Under the pieces are notes generated by a model. The model did no database searches. It worked only from the letters and a program-made list of their open reading frames with translations, and was not told the origin of the DNA. From assembly GCA_030762895.1 (NCBI GenBank), contig CM061062.1:288592985-288656984 (forward strand): a DNA stretch of 64,000 nt, read 5' to 3'. Positions 36,291 to 48,239 of the stretch are shown here, piece after piece. A program made the position numbers and the translations under genes. This stretch comes from Sophora flavescens (Eukaryota; Streptophyta; Magnoliopsida; Fabales; Fabaceae). Position 1 is the first letter of the stretch. The number at the start of each line of letters is the position of its first letter.

Positions 36291-36296
36291 TGATGA

Positions 36297-37085
36297 GGAA
36301 GACAAAGAGAGAGAGAGATTCTGGATGTATTCAGAAAAGTGGCAATAAACATTCCGCTCCTTGATGCGATTAAGCAGGTTCCGAAATACGCAAAGTTTCT
36401 GAAGGATTTGTGCACACACAAGAGGAGGTTGAAGGGTAATGAGAGAGTCAATTTGGGGCGAAATGTTTCAGCCCGCATTCAACCTAAGCTTGCACCTGAA
36501 AAGGTTACTGTCTCAGCCCTCACTCAGGCAATGCCACAGAAATGCAAGGATCCGGGAATTTTTGCTATTCCATGTACCATTGGGGATACTAAATTCGACA
36601 ATTGCATGTTGGATTTAGGAGCTTCTATTAATGTCATGCCTACTTCTGTTTTCAACAATCTTAATCTTGGTCCTTTGGAGCATACAAGTCTTACTATTCA
36701 GTTGGCAAACAGGATCAATGCTCGCCGCATTGGAGTAGTAGAAGATGTGCTTGTTCAAGTCAATGACCTGATTTTCCCTGCTAATTTTTACATCCTGGAC
36801 ATGGAAGGGGAAACGAATTCGAGCAGATCACCAATCATTCTAGGCAGACCGTTCATGAAAACGGCAAAGACAAAGATTGATGTCGACTATGGAACCATGT
36901 CCATGGAATTTGCTGACATTGTTGCAAAATTCAACATTTTTGATGCTATGAAGCATCCCTTGGAAGAGCATTCTGTTTTTCAAATGGAGTTGCTCTCTGA
37001 AATTGTTGATGACACTTATGATGAATTGGTTGCAGCTGTTGATTTTCCATCTATCTCTGGTTTTGATGATGTTTACTCGTGCTGA
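36297..37085 (+). pseudogene. Gag C-terminus and aspartic protease (Athila-like)
   Basis: The frame enters from the deletion junction and is open from 36297 with no own start. It includes VAINIPLLDAIKQVPKYAKF (Gag end), then a retropepsin with CMLDLGASINVMP, the DLG variant usual in Athila, and ILGRPFM. It ends at TGA 37083-37085 because the frame shifts relative to the reverse transcriptase, which continues in the +1 frame; one small indel near 37070 explains this. Gag N-terminus and zinc knuckle are missing through the 5' deletion. Confidence 0.8.
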
Positions 37086-38976
37086 TTGCACTAACACTGA
37101 CCCCTGTGCTGTTTGTGCTGAGATTGATGCTGCCTTCCAGGGTGACAGTGTAAGTGAAGCTGTTTGTTCAGCTGAAGTTCTTGACAGCACGGCTGCCCCA
37201 AACATACCATCTATTGAGCAGCCACCCTCCTTAGAGCTTAAACCACTTCCTGAAAATCTGAAATATGCTTATTTAGAGAGGAATGAAAAACTTCCGGTTA
37301 TAATTTCCTCTAACCTTGATTTTGACCAGGAAACTAAGCTCTTGCAGGTTTTGAAGAAGCATAAGAAGGCGATTGGGTGGACCTTGACCGACATTCCAGG
37401 CATTAGCCCATCCAGGTGTATGCATAAGATTCTGTTGGAGGATGGGGCTAAAACAGTTAGGCAGCCCCAAAGGCGGCTTAACCCGTTGATTCTTGATGTT
37501 GTGAAGAAGGAGGTAACAAAACTCTTGCATGCGGGTATCATATATCCTATCTTTGACAGTAATTGGGTGAGTCCAGTGCAAGTTGTACCTAAAACATCTG
37601 GACTCACAGAGGTAAAGAATGAAAACAATGAACTTATCCCCACTAGAGTTCAGAATAGCTGGAGAGTTTGCATTGATTACAGGAGATTGAACCAGGCTAC
37701 TAGAAAGGATCACTTTCCTTTACCGTTCATCGATCAGATGCTTGAACGGCTAGCTGGTAAATCACACTATTGTTTTCTTGATGGTTTTTCAGGTTACTTC
37801 CAGATCCACATTGCACCAGAGGATCAGGAAAAGACAACCTTCACGTGCCCTTTCGGCACTTTTGCTTACAGAAGGATGTCATTTGGTCTTTGCAATGCTC
37901 CTGGAACATTCCAGAGATGCATGATTAGTATTTTTACTGAATATATTGAGAATTTCATGGAAGTGTTTATGGATGATTTCACTGTTTATGGTTCCTCATT
38001 TGATGCATGCTTGCATAATTTGAATCTGGTTTTGGAGAGATGCATTGAAACTGACCTTGTTTTAAATTATGAAAAATGCCATTTTATGGTTGAACAGGGG
38101 ATTGCTTTGGGGCATACTATTTCTGAAAAAGGTATTTCAGTAGATCCTGCTAAGATTGAGGTGATTTCTACACTGCCTTACCCATCTTGCGTTCGCGAGA
38201 TTCGCTCTTTTCTTGGTCATGCAGGTTTTTACAGATGCTTCATAAAGGATTTCAGCAAGATAGCTCTCCCTCTGTCAAACTTGTTGAAGAATGACGCCAT
38301 TTTCGACTTTGATGACAACTGCAAAAAGGCGTTTAATTTCTTGAAGAAGGTGTTGACCTCTACTCCTATCATCCAGCCTCCTGGCTGGAACCTCCCTTTT
38401 GAGATTATGTGTGATGCCTCTAACTATGCTGTGGGGGCGGTCCTTGCACAAAGGGTGGGCAAGGCTGCCCATGTGATTTACTACGCTTCTAGGACTTTAG
38501 ATGGTGCACAGGCTAATTACACTACTACTGAAAATGAACTTCTAGCTATTGTTTTTGCTCTTGATAAATTCAGATCATATTTGCTAGGTTCCAAGGTTGT
38601 TGTTTTTACTGACCATGCAGCTTTGAAGTACTTGTTGAAGAAACCAGAAGCAAAACCGAGATTGATTCGGTGGATGTTGTTGCTCCAAGAGTTTAGTGTG
38701 GAGATAAAAAATAAGAGTGGAGCTGAGAATTTAGTGGCTGATCACCTGAGCAGAATAGAGAGGGATGGAGATCCTTCCCCCATTCAGGAAGATTTTCCTG
38801 ATGAGCACCTTTTACAGTTACATGGGGTAACTCCTTGGGTTGCTGATATTGTTAATTATCTTGTTGCTGGTGTTTTTCCGACAGGTGCAACTAGGTCACA
38901 AATTCACAAAATCAAGAGTGATGCCAAATATTATGTTTGGTATGATCCATATCTTTGGAAATTTGGCAGTGATTAG
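37075..38976 (+). pseudogene. Reverse transcriptase and RNase H (Athila-like)
   Basis: A long open frame (nominally from 37003) with reverse transcriptase motifs WRVCIDYRRLN, FLDGFSGYFQI, FGLCNAPGTFQ and the catalytic FMDDFTVYG. RNase H follows: CDASNYAVGAVLAQ, TTENELLAIVFAL and FTDHAALKYLL, then the ENLVADHLSR end. It stops at TAG 38974-38976 inside the first unit of a 182-bp duplication; the second unit has CAG at this place. The domains are intact and this is one of the best-preserved pol genes in the window. Confidence 0.85.
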
Positions 38977-39271
38977 GTAATTAGGAGATGTGTCCCCAAC
39001 TATGAGATTGAATCTATTCTGCATTTTTCTCATGCTTCTCAAGTAGGGGGACACTTTGGGCCACAGAGGACTGCAAGAAAAATCTTAGATTCATCAAGAG
39101 TGATGCCAAATATTATGTTTGGAATGATCCATATCTTTGGAAATTTGGCAGTGATCAGGTAATTAGGAGATGTGTCCCCGACTATGAGATTGAATCTATT
39201 CTGCATTTTTTCTCATGCTTCTCAAGTAGGGGGACACTTTGGGCCACAGAGGACTGCAAGAAAAATCTTAG
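38911..39271 (+). repeat. 182-bp tandem duplication in pol
   Basis: 38911-39092 and 39093-39271 are near-identical direct repeats (start ATCAAGAGTGATGCC). They differ at TAG against CAG, a T against A in 'tatgatc' and 'aatgatc', and one extra T in the second unit at about 39207. Unit one has the stop and unit two the frameshift. Confidence 0.9.
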
Positions 39272-40326
39272 AATCAGGTTTTTATTGGCCCACCATTTTT
39301 AAAGATGCTTATGAGGTTTACCGCACTTGTAAAGAGTGCCTGACAGTAGGTACAGCCATCACTCGTAAGAGTGAAATGCCTCAGCAACCTATGCTTTTCT
39401 ATGAGGTGTTTGATGTGTGGGGAATTGACTTTATGGGTCCTTTCCTTACATATTTTGGTTTTCTCTATATTCTACTTGTTGTTGATTATGTTTCAAAGTG
39501 GGTGGAAGATGTCCCCACTAGGACTAATGATTCTAGAGTTGTTGCAAATTTTGTCAGGTCCAATATTTTCTGCAGGTTCAGAATACCTCGTGCTATCATA
39601 AGTGACCAAGGCACTCATTTCTGCAACCGCACCATGGAAGCTTTACTCCGAAAGTATGGGGTTGTGCACAGGGTCTCCACTGCATATCATCCCCAAACTA
39701 ATGGGCAAGCTGAGATCTCAAACAGAGAAATCAAACAGATCTTAGAGAAAGTGGTGCAGCCAAATAGGAAGGACTGGAGCTGCCGTCTAGAAGACGCACT
39801 TTGGGCTCAAAGAACAGCTTTCAAGACACCGATAGGGATGTCTCCCTGTAGACTTGTGTTCGGTAAGGCATGCCATCTTCCTGTAGAGATTGAGCACCGT
39901 GCTTATTGGGCGGTCAAAAGCTGTAATTTGGAAATGCAAAAAGCAGGCATTGAAAGGAAACTCCAATTACAACAGCTTGAAGAGCTTAGGTTGGAAGCCT
40001 ATGAAAGCTCTCGAATTTATAAAGAGAAAACTAAGCACTTCCATGACAAGATGATTTCTAGGAAGGAATTCTCTGTGGGCCAACAGGTTTTATTGTTTAA
40101 CTCCCGCCTAAAGGTGATGGCTGGGAAACTTCGTTCCAAGTGGATTGGCCCATTTGTTGTCACTAATGTTTTCCCTCATGGTGCAGTAGAAATAAAAAGT
40201 GCAGGTAGCAACAAGGTTTTTAAGGTTAATGGGCAGCGCTTGAAGTTATTCCTTGAGAGCTCGGTGCCTGAAGATGCAACTGTTGAAGAGCTCTCCTTGG
40301 GAGAGCCCACCTACACTACAACTTGA
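39172..40326 (+). pseudogene. Integrase (Athila-like)
   Basis: After the extra T in the second repeat unit the frame runs to TGA at 40324-40326. It shows HASQVGGHFGPQRTARK with the later CKEC (HHCC domain) and a complete DDE triad: GIDFMGPF, ISDQGTHFCN and NGQAEISNREIK. The C-terminal domain is present with GPFVVTNVFPHGAVEI. The catalytic residues are all present, but the frame is disconnected from reverse transcriptase, so it has no start of its own beyond a fortuitous ATG. Confidence 0.85.
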
Positions 40327-40329
40327 TCA

Positions 40330-41752
40330 GGGAGCACCTTATCCTTTCCCTCAGTCTTATTTTATATTTATGTTCTTTCATTGAGGACAATGTATGTCTT
40401 AAGTGTGGGGGAGGGAACCAACTATTTTGTTTTTTGTTTTGTTTTCCTTGTTTGTGTTACTTTGAGTCGTATATGTGTTGAGTCTTGTGTCAGTGAGCTT
40501 GTTGGATTTTAATCAAATTTTGCATAGATGGATTGCATGATATGTGTTGACTGTTGATGATTTCCCCCTAGGTTTCGAAAATTGAAAGTTGATCCCCATG
40601 TGAAAAATTGAAAATTAAACTTTGAGATATTCTATTGTGATTGCATGATTTATGATAAGTTTGGGGTGAAGGGATGCACACACTAGGGATTGAATCTCGG
40701 TCAAACAATTTGCGAAAAATGTCCAGGTGAGGATTTGAGCCTCCAACATGTTTTTAATTGTGTGAATCACTTTTGAGCTGCACCTTCCCGAATTTGCTTG
40801 AATCTCTTCATGGTTTGCATGCTTATGTGGTTGCATCAAATGATTTAGGCAATTTTCTTTGAAATAACTACTTGGCCTAAAAGAACCATCCCTAATGCAT
40901 GTTCCCTAGTTAGCCACATTGAACCTAATAAGCCTATTGTTTCTTGATGACCTTATGTTAAAAGCCAAAATCTGGAAAAACCATGTTAACCCAATCTCAG
41001 GATTAGGAGAGCATGGATGCTTAGCAAGACAAGGGTTGTAAGAAAATAAGTTTGGGGTGGCTACAAGGGTGATATGTCATTCTGGGTTGAGAAAAAGAAA
41101 AAATAAAGGTTGGAGCCAATTTGCAAAGAAAAAAAAAAGAACAAAATGTCAAAAAAAAAGGGGTATTAGAAGAAAAAGGTTGTAGTCACCCAAGGTAAAA
41201 AGAAAAATGGAAAAAGGAATTTGAGTGGAAGTTCAATGTGTCAAAATGCTCATGCTCTCTTAGTTCCTAGGGACTTAAGCCTAGTACCTTTGAATATCCT
41301 ACCTCTAGCCAGGCCCCATTACAACCTTCAAAAAGACCTTTTGATGTTGCATGCATGTTTTCGTGGGAACCTTGTTTGAGATGAAAATCAAATTCACGGG
41401 AAGTGCTCTTGAAATGTGAAATTGAGTGAAAAAGTTGATAGCCTAGACAAATTGAGCGAATGAGTGAAATATTAAATACCCTTGTGAGGAAGGCAATTGT
41501 TTGAATTTGGTGATCTCCCTTTTGTGTGTAACTTGGATCCTCAACTCAGATTATTGATTGCATGAATGATGGAATTCTCAATTGTTTAAAGTAAATGAAT
41601 GTGGGGATTACATTTTTGCAGGGGGGAAAAATTGAAGAAAAAAATTGTTTTGTTAAGATTGCGTGAAGTTTGTGCGAAATTGGTTGAATCCTTTAAGCTT
41701 GCCAAGTTTGAGTCTTTTTGAGTTTTAGTTTGCTTGGGGACAAGCAAAGTCT
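40330..41752 (+). other. Non-coding 3' region of Athila-like element
   Basis: These 1.4 kb lie between integrase and PPT. They contain an internal purine tract (TAAGTGTGGGGGAGGG at 40398) and the repeated phrase AAGTTTGGGGTG (40660, 41049). Athila elements often have an env-like ORF here; I see none. Confidence 0.7.
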
Positions 41753-41763
41753 AAGTTTGGGGT
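41753..41763 (+). other. Polypurine tract of Athila-like element
   Basis: AAGTTTGGGGT lies just before the LTR start TGATAAACC at 41768. Confidence 0.75.
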
Positions 41764-42008
41764 ATTTTGATAAACCTCTGACTTATCTAGTTTTATAACT
41801 AGTAAGACCATGGCTTTTGCACTAATTACTCGAATTTAATCTCGTCTTCGCCCAAATTTGGATTTAATTGTCCTCAAGCAACATTTTGAGTTTCTTAAGT
41901 AGTTTAGGACATTTTAGTTAATTTTGAGTCAAATAAAGCATTCAATGCTATTTCATGTTTTCAGGTTAATAAGAAGAGAATAAAGGGAAGGACTCTTAAA
42001 GAAGAAGC

Positions 42009-42374
42009 CATCACGGCCAGGCCGTGACACTGGTCACGGCCGTGATGAGCTACCCATGAAGACCAGAGAGCATCACGGCCCAGCCGTGATGACCATCACT
42101 GGCGTGATGAAAAGACCCTGAAAGTCAGAAAGCATCACGGCCCAGCCGTGATGCCCATCACGGGCGTGATGAGAAGACCCTGAAGATCATAATTGATCAC
42201 GGCCTAGCCGTGATGGAGGTCACGGCCGTGACAGATTAGCACCCAAAGTCAGAAAGCATCACGACCTGGCCGTGATTGGAATCACGACCGTGATAGACCA
42301 GAATTTGAATGCGCTCCCTTGGCAGAATACGTCACGGCCTGGCAGGCCGTGATGGCCATCACGGCCGTGACGCG
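42009..42374. repeat. 62-bp palindromic tandem array, 3' LTR copy
   Basis: Five units matching 35967-36276, plus a sixth palindrome (42332-42374, CACGGCCTGGCAGGCCGTG) that is missing from the truncated 5' LTR. Confidence 0.9.
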
Positions 42375-42382
42375 AATCCTGA

Positions 42383-42391
42383 TTTATAAAA
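42383..42391 (+). promoter_or_regulatory. TATA box in 3' LTR
   Basis: TTTATAAAA directly follows the palindromic array, at about 616 bp into the LTR. The 5' LTR ends before the equivalent position, so the element has no upstream promoter of its own. Confidence 0.65.
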
Positions 42392-42944
42392 GGCACCAGG
42401 GCAGACGCAAATGTGGGAGAATTTTCATTGTTTTTAGTCTATTCCAAGGGTTTGTATCATGTTTATGATGGAGAACTAATCACCAGGGATTAGTCTGTTG
42501 GAATCAGTTTCCGCCGACACTTGAGGTTCCATAACTCCCGATCAATTTGCTTTGCTTGTCTCTTTCAATATCATGCTATATGCCTTGTTTGCTTAATTCA
42601 AGTTGTATAGAATAAGTATTGATTTATTCCGATGATTCTATGTTCCTATACCTTGATCGTGTTTGCTTAATTCGCGTGTGTTGATCATGTTTGCTTAATT
42701 CACGAGCGCTTCAATCCGTTTGTTTAATTCGGAAATAGGAACATATATCTCGTAGTGTCAATTGCGCTTGTTTAATTGCCGCTACAATCGGAAAGGGATT
42801 AGAATCCGCTTAGGGCTTGGAATTTATGTGAATCGATGATAGTTGGGAAACTGAAACAGCATATTAATCGTTTCAGTTTATTGATAATCAATTAATTGCA
42901 TTGTTTTCTTAATCAATTCTTCTTTCGTTGAATCTAACCCACCC

Positions 42945-42945
<1 letters not shown>

Positions 42946-42976
<31 letters not shown>
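42946..42976 (+). repeat. Poly-C tract of 31 bp
   Basis: An uninterrupted run of C in the LTR, preceded by CCCACCCA. Its length is doubtful in any sequencing technology. Confidence 0.85.
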
Positions 42977-42979
<3 letters not shown>

Positions 42980-45721
42980 TTGATTCCTTGGTTAATAACA
43001 ATCCAAGAGTCCTTGAGATACGATACTCGAGTTGTCGTGCCCTAACTACAGTTTTTCTGTAATCACTTGTTTTTGACCCGTGTGCGACAGCAGATCATAG
43101 GCCCCTGTGCTAGCCATTTTAATGTATCAGAAACAGTAGCATCCTTTGCAATTTTTTCTTTAAACCAGTTCAAGAAAGTCTTATTATGCTTGTTCAAACA
43201 CCATTTTTCATTCATTCTAGGGCAAGTTTCATTGATGATGCTTTTGTTCTCACATAAGTATGGTTCAACCTCATCAGTGTTTTTCAATATATACAGATGT
43301 GCTTGAATCACTTCCTCCCAATCCATGCTCTTAACAGTGATACCTCATGTACCCTTACTATCATATCTTCCTTCATGACGAGACTTCGGAAGCCCTACGG
43401 GTTCCGTTTCTGACATGTAGTCTGTACAAAACTCAATAGCTTCTTCTACAACATACCTTTCAACAATAGATGCTTCGGGATGGTGTGGATTCTTCATATA
43501 TCCTTTCAAGATCTTCATGTATCGCTCAACCGGGTACATCCACCTTAAATAAACGGGGCCACACAATCTAATCTCCCTCACTAGATGAACAATCAAATGA
43601 ACCATGATGTCAAAAAATGAAGGTGGAAAATACATCTCCAACTGGCACAAGATAATGGCTGCCTCATTTTCAAAGTCATCCAACTTTTTATTGTCAATGG
43701 CCTTGCTACATATAGCATTGAAGAATAAGCATAACCTAGTAATGGCATGTCTGACTTTTTTAGGCAAGATGTCACGAATGGTCACCAGTAGTAGTTGCTA
43801 CATCAAGACATGGCAATCATGAGACTTTAGGCCAACTAATTTGAGATCTTTCATTGATACAAGTCTCTTGATATTTGAAGAGTAACCCTGTGGCACTTTG
43901 ACTCCCCGTAGACATTCACAGAAACTTCTTTTCTCTTTTTTGATAAAGTATGACATGCTGGGGGCAAATAAGTCTTCTTATCCCCCACTTTATGTGGAGC
44001 TAACTGCTCTCGTATACCCATCGCAACTAGATCCAGACGAGCATTCACATCATCCTTTGTCTTGCCCTGAATGTTGAGAAGCGTTCCGATTAAACTGTCA
44101 CACACATTTTTCTCCACATGCATCACATCAATACAATGTCTTACATCAAGCTTGCACCAGTATGGAAGATCAAAGAAGATCGACCTCTTCTTCCATATAT
44201 TCTTCTCAGTAGCCTTTTTCTAGGTCTTCCCATAAATAACATTAGTGTTCTTCACCCGTTCATAAACTTGGTCTCCAGTTAAAGCCACCGGAGCAATTTC
44301 ATTCTCCGAAAGTCCATTGAAAGCTTTCCTCAATCTACGATAAGGATGATTACGCTGGAGAAATCTCCGATGCCCAAGGTAAACTGTCTTCCTTCCATGT
44401 TGCAGTTGATGGTGACATGTGCCTTCTTCACATATTGGACATGCTTTATGCCCCTTAACACTATACCCGCACAGGTTCCCATATGCCGAAAGTCATTGAT
44501 GGTGCAAAATAACATGGCACGCAATCTGAAAGTCTCATGGCAATACCCGTCGATCATATCAACGCCTTCATCCCACAAAATTCTCAAGTCTTCAATCAAG
44601 GGACTCAGACAAACATCAATATCATTTCCTGGCTGTTTTGGACCCGAAATCATCATACTTAACATAATGTATTTACGCTTCATGCACAACCAAGGAGACA
44701 TGATGTAAATTACTAGGAGAACAGGCCATGAACTATGAATACTAGTTAAGTTTCCATATGGATTCATTCCATCGGTAGCAAGTCCAATCCTGAGGTTTCT
44801 GGGCTCATTGCCAAACTCCGGAAACAAACTATCAAGTCTCTTCCATTGCAAAGAATTAGCCGGATGACGAAGCTGTCCATCACATTTCCTCTCATCTGCA
44901 TGCCATCTAATATTATTTGCATCCTTTTCATTAGCAAACAATCGCTTGAACCGCGGAATTACTGGAAGATACCGTAACACCTTCACAGGAGGACCCTTGG
45001 TGACCGCATCATAACTAGAATCACCATCCTTCACTTTGTAGCGTGATACCCCACACCTAGGGCACTCGTGCATTTCTTCAAACTCTTTCCTGTACAATAT
45101 GAAATCATTGGGGCAAGCGTGTATTTTCTTATACTCCATACCCATCAGACACAATATCTTCTTCGCCTCATAGTTTCGGGACGGTAATGTGTTGCCTCCT
45201 GGAAGCATGTCTTTCAACAACTCAAGCAATTCGATAAAGCTTTTATCGCTCCACCCATTTTTCGCCTTCACATTGAACAATCTTAACACCACTGACAACC
45301 GTGTGAAATTAGTGCTCCCCGGATACAAAGCCACTTCTGCATCACTGCACAAAGTATCATACACATGTGCTCGCTGAAAAGACTCTTGCCCAACATCACG
45401 GATCATGTCCTCTAGTCCATCGTCCATATGCACGTCATCAACTTCCTCTCTATGCGACAACCTCGGCCTGTCTAACGATTCACTATGACGTATCCATATT
45501 GTATAACTCTTGCAAATCCCCTCACAAATAATATGCTCCCGTATCTCCTCAGCTTCTAGTCGTCTCTCATTCAAACAGTTAACACAAGGACAATAAAACA
45601 TTCTGTTACCACTATCAGGAGCATTTGTTTTTGCAAATTGTAGAAAATCTTCCACTCCATTCTCATACTCATCACTTGTCCTTCTAGCATTCATCCAACC
45701 GCGATCCATGACTAAAACCAA

Positions 45722-48239
45722 TAACTTCGTACTTAGTCCAAGATCCTCATCAACTACTTCTTATGACATGGTATGACCCTATCCCATTCGAGAAGAAACT
45801 TTTTCAACATTCTGTTAACAGTTAGTCCTTAACTCTCATGCTCATACTCGACGAAATTTCCGCAGCATTTCCCTTCGGTCTCCAACGTACATAACTTGAA
45901 CGCGATGACATCCACCATGATAAAGTATGCACCCGGAGAACGAAAGGAAATGTATCAATCCAAACTTTCATCAAGTATATAACATGAGAATCAATGAATA
46001 ACTATTTTAACTGAATGAAGAAAAAGTTTTTTCCCAAACTGTCCAACTTTGGACAATTCAAGATCCAATACAATGAGTGGTACCTTAAGCACGTACACGT
46101 GTTCTCATTAGTATTGCATCTCAAACGGGAAACGAATGCTTTACTAATTAATTAACATTAAGAAAAATAATAAAACACTCCAATCCCCAAGTACAATGCA
46201 AACAAAAACCAAACGAGAAAAATGGAGAGGAGAAAGCTTACCGGGTGTGGGAAGAACACTCAGCCGGAAACCGTAATGAATAATGAATATTCAGCTTAAT
46301 ATTCTGCTCGGAACTTGTACCATAATAGTTTCAATAACAGCAAGTGTACCTATACAAAAAGAGAAGCACTTTGTGAATATTTTCATAACAAGACCAGAGT
46401 AACAAGTTCACAACAACAATTATGTAGCTTGATCAGTATAAAAGCATAAATACAGAAGAACTATGACAGAGATAAAGCACACACATACATATAAGAAATA
46501 GCTGAGCTTACATTAGAAAATCCAAGTTGATGAACACATATAAGGCTAAACATATAAATGATTTAGTAGGTAGAATGATAAATGAAATCTGGAGCTCAAG
46601 ATTTGATGGGGAAGATGATCAAAATGAAGTCTGGAATGGTTGAGTTAGGTGTGTCAGTATTGCTCTCACTCTCATGCATTTAAATTTATAACTCTTGAAA
46701 AACAAATCGGAATTGTAAGTTTTAGTCTCTTGATATTTAACATGGCAGGCAAGCAAAACATATAGACTAATCAATCCTATCCTACCTAAATCTAACATAA
46801 AACCGATCCAACTTAATCAGCTAACATTTATATTACTTTCAGTCACTTAATGAGGCAAAACTTATCTTATAAATCTCAACCAGATAAATGACAGCAAGCT
46901 AAACATAACTGCAAAATTCTCACACTAGATCATTATCCAGCATCCTCAATTATAAGAAGACCTTTTAAAATTATATTGATAACTAGCAAAGACAACTCCT
47001 TTTTAAATTATATCATACTCGATCAACAGTAAAATCTTAAAGACAAAACATATCCCCAGCAAGAATCCAGCTTAACAAATATCCTCCATGGAAAGAAATA
47101 ATGCTTTAACTCAATGGGATCATAGCTGCATTGTGTAGGTAATTCTGGAGACACAACATTGTGACCAAACCAGAAACTAATAGGACACACACAATGTTGA
47201 TTTTTTTTCCTTGATAAAAGACATAACAGTGATGGCACAAACTTGTTTAACCTAAAAACAAAAAATATGATCCACTTCAATAACAATTTACCTTCAATCA
47301 GGTATACTTGTGAAGAAAATAAGTTAAACCACAAACACAAAATACATTAGTCCAAATAAAATGCTCACTTAAATTCCTTTAATGCTTTGGTTAATACTGT
47401 AAAATAGGGCTTTCTCACCCCCACCTACATTCCAAACCATCATCACCTTGTGCCTGGCTAAAGTTAAATTATACCATTTTCCTTGAAAACCCAGAAAGAA
47501 ACACAAAAATGTGCAGATAGTCCATCACAGCTTATGAATGAAAATGCAACAAAAACAAAAACAAACTCTCTGGGCAGTGTGGCAATTATTCAACACATAA
47601 AATAAATGGAAAGGGTATTAGGGAGAGGGTATGAGAAGACCTTGCACTTCAAGTAGAGGATACAGGGTCACGACAGCGACACGGAGGAGCAAGCGGAGAA
47701 AAGCGAACTTCGTGGCTGAGGTGACGCAGTGGTCCTCCCAAGCCGTAGATGGTGACGCGGTGGAGCGAGCAAGGAACAAAGGTTATGAGGGTGTGAGCAT
47801 TATGGTTTCCATAACTTTTTGAGCTTTTGAAGGTGTTGGGGTTGTTGGGGTAATGGGAGGAGAAGAAAACCCAAACCCACTGCCTCACGCAGGTCAGACG
47901 AGAGTAGAGGGTTCGCGGCGGCTGGAGTGGTGGCCACTAGATAGTGACAGAGGTTTAGTGGCGGAGTGTCACAAACAAAGAGCATAAGAGGACAAGCTGT
48001 GTGGCAGAGGCGAGGTAGGGTACAAAATCTTTGTGTGGAGCATGCAAAGAGAAAGGAGGGAACTGAAAAGAAACCTAGTTTTATGAGGCAAGGATATAGC
48101 GTCTTGTTTTCGTGGCAATGGAGGTGAGGAATGGGGTTTTCTGGGAGGGAGAGTGAGCAGTGCGCATGCAAGAGGGCTTTTTTGGGTCAAAGGTTTCTTA
48201 GCAGCGCGAAAAATGAAAAGGAGTGTGAGGGAACTAAAA
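45722..48239 (-). other. Upstream region of the CACTA transposase gene
   Basis: These 2.5 kb lie between the transposase ATG and the subterminal repeats. They are probably leader and promoter of the minus-strand genes. A GC-richer part at 47630-48170 gives open frames on both strands without recognisable domains. I see nothing else in it. Confidence 0.5.

Larger units (their letters stand above)
35726..43097 (+). mobile_element. Athila-like Ty3/gypsy retrotransposon nested in transposase
   Basis: The 7,372-bp insertion is flanked by exact 5-bp duplications TAGGC (35721-35725 and 43098-43102); ends are TGATAA..GATCA. Plus orientation. The 3' LTR is complete (41768-43097), while the 5' LTR keeps only its first 565 bp. 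Coding order is gag end and protease, reverse transcriptase, RNase H, integrase, then 1.4 kb non-coding to the PPT. Sequence motifs (NIPLLDAIKQVP, DLGAS protease, HFGPQRTARK integrase) are those of the Athila lineage. By eye about 4 per cent of sites differ between the LTR parts. Confidence 0.9.
41768..43097 (+). repeat. 3' LTR of Athila-like element (1,330 bp)
   Basis: Complete LTR, TGATAAACC..GATCA. It contains the palindromic array (42009-42374), a TATA box, and repeated GTTTGCTTAATTC boxes at 42590-42780 (four copies of about 50 bp). Confidence 0.9.
35122..45721 (-). pseudogene. TNP2-type CACTA transposase, split by a retrotransposon
   Basis: Starts at ATG 45721 (MVLVMDRGWM). Domains in order: transposase-associated domain with CPCVNC (about residues 5-75), Tnp2 catalytic domain (RWHADERK, ATDGMNPYG, PGNDIDV), a CPIC zinc region, DUF4218 (43785-43345, QLEMYFPPSFFDIMVHL), and DUF4216 (35720-35122, FYTKSQDDKSTMQNSGV). 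It would bind the terminal repeats and cut and rejoin DNA in the nucleus. Damage: a 1-base loss near 44488, TAG codons near 44228 and 43800, and the 7.4-kb insertion at 35721-43102 between DUF4218 and DUF4216. The parts are otherwise well preserved and share codon frame across the insertion. Confidence 0.85.
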
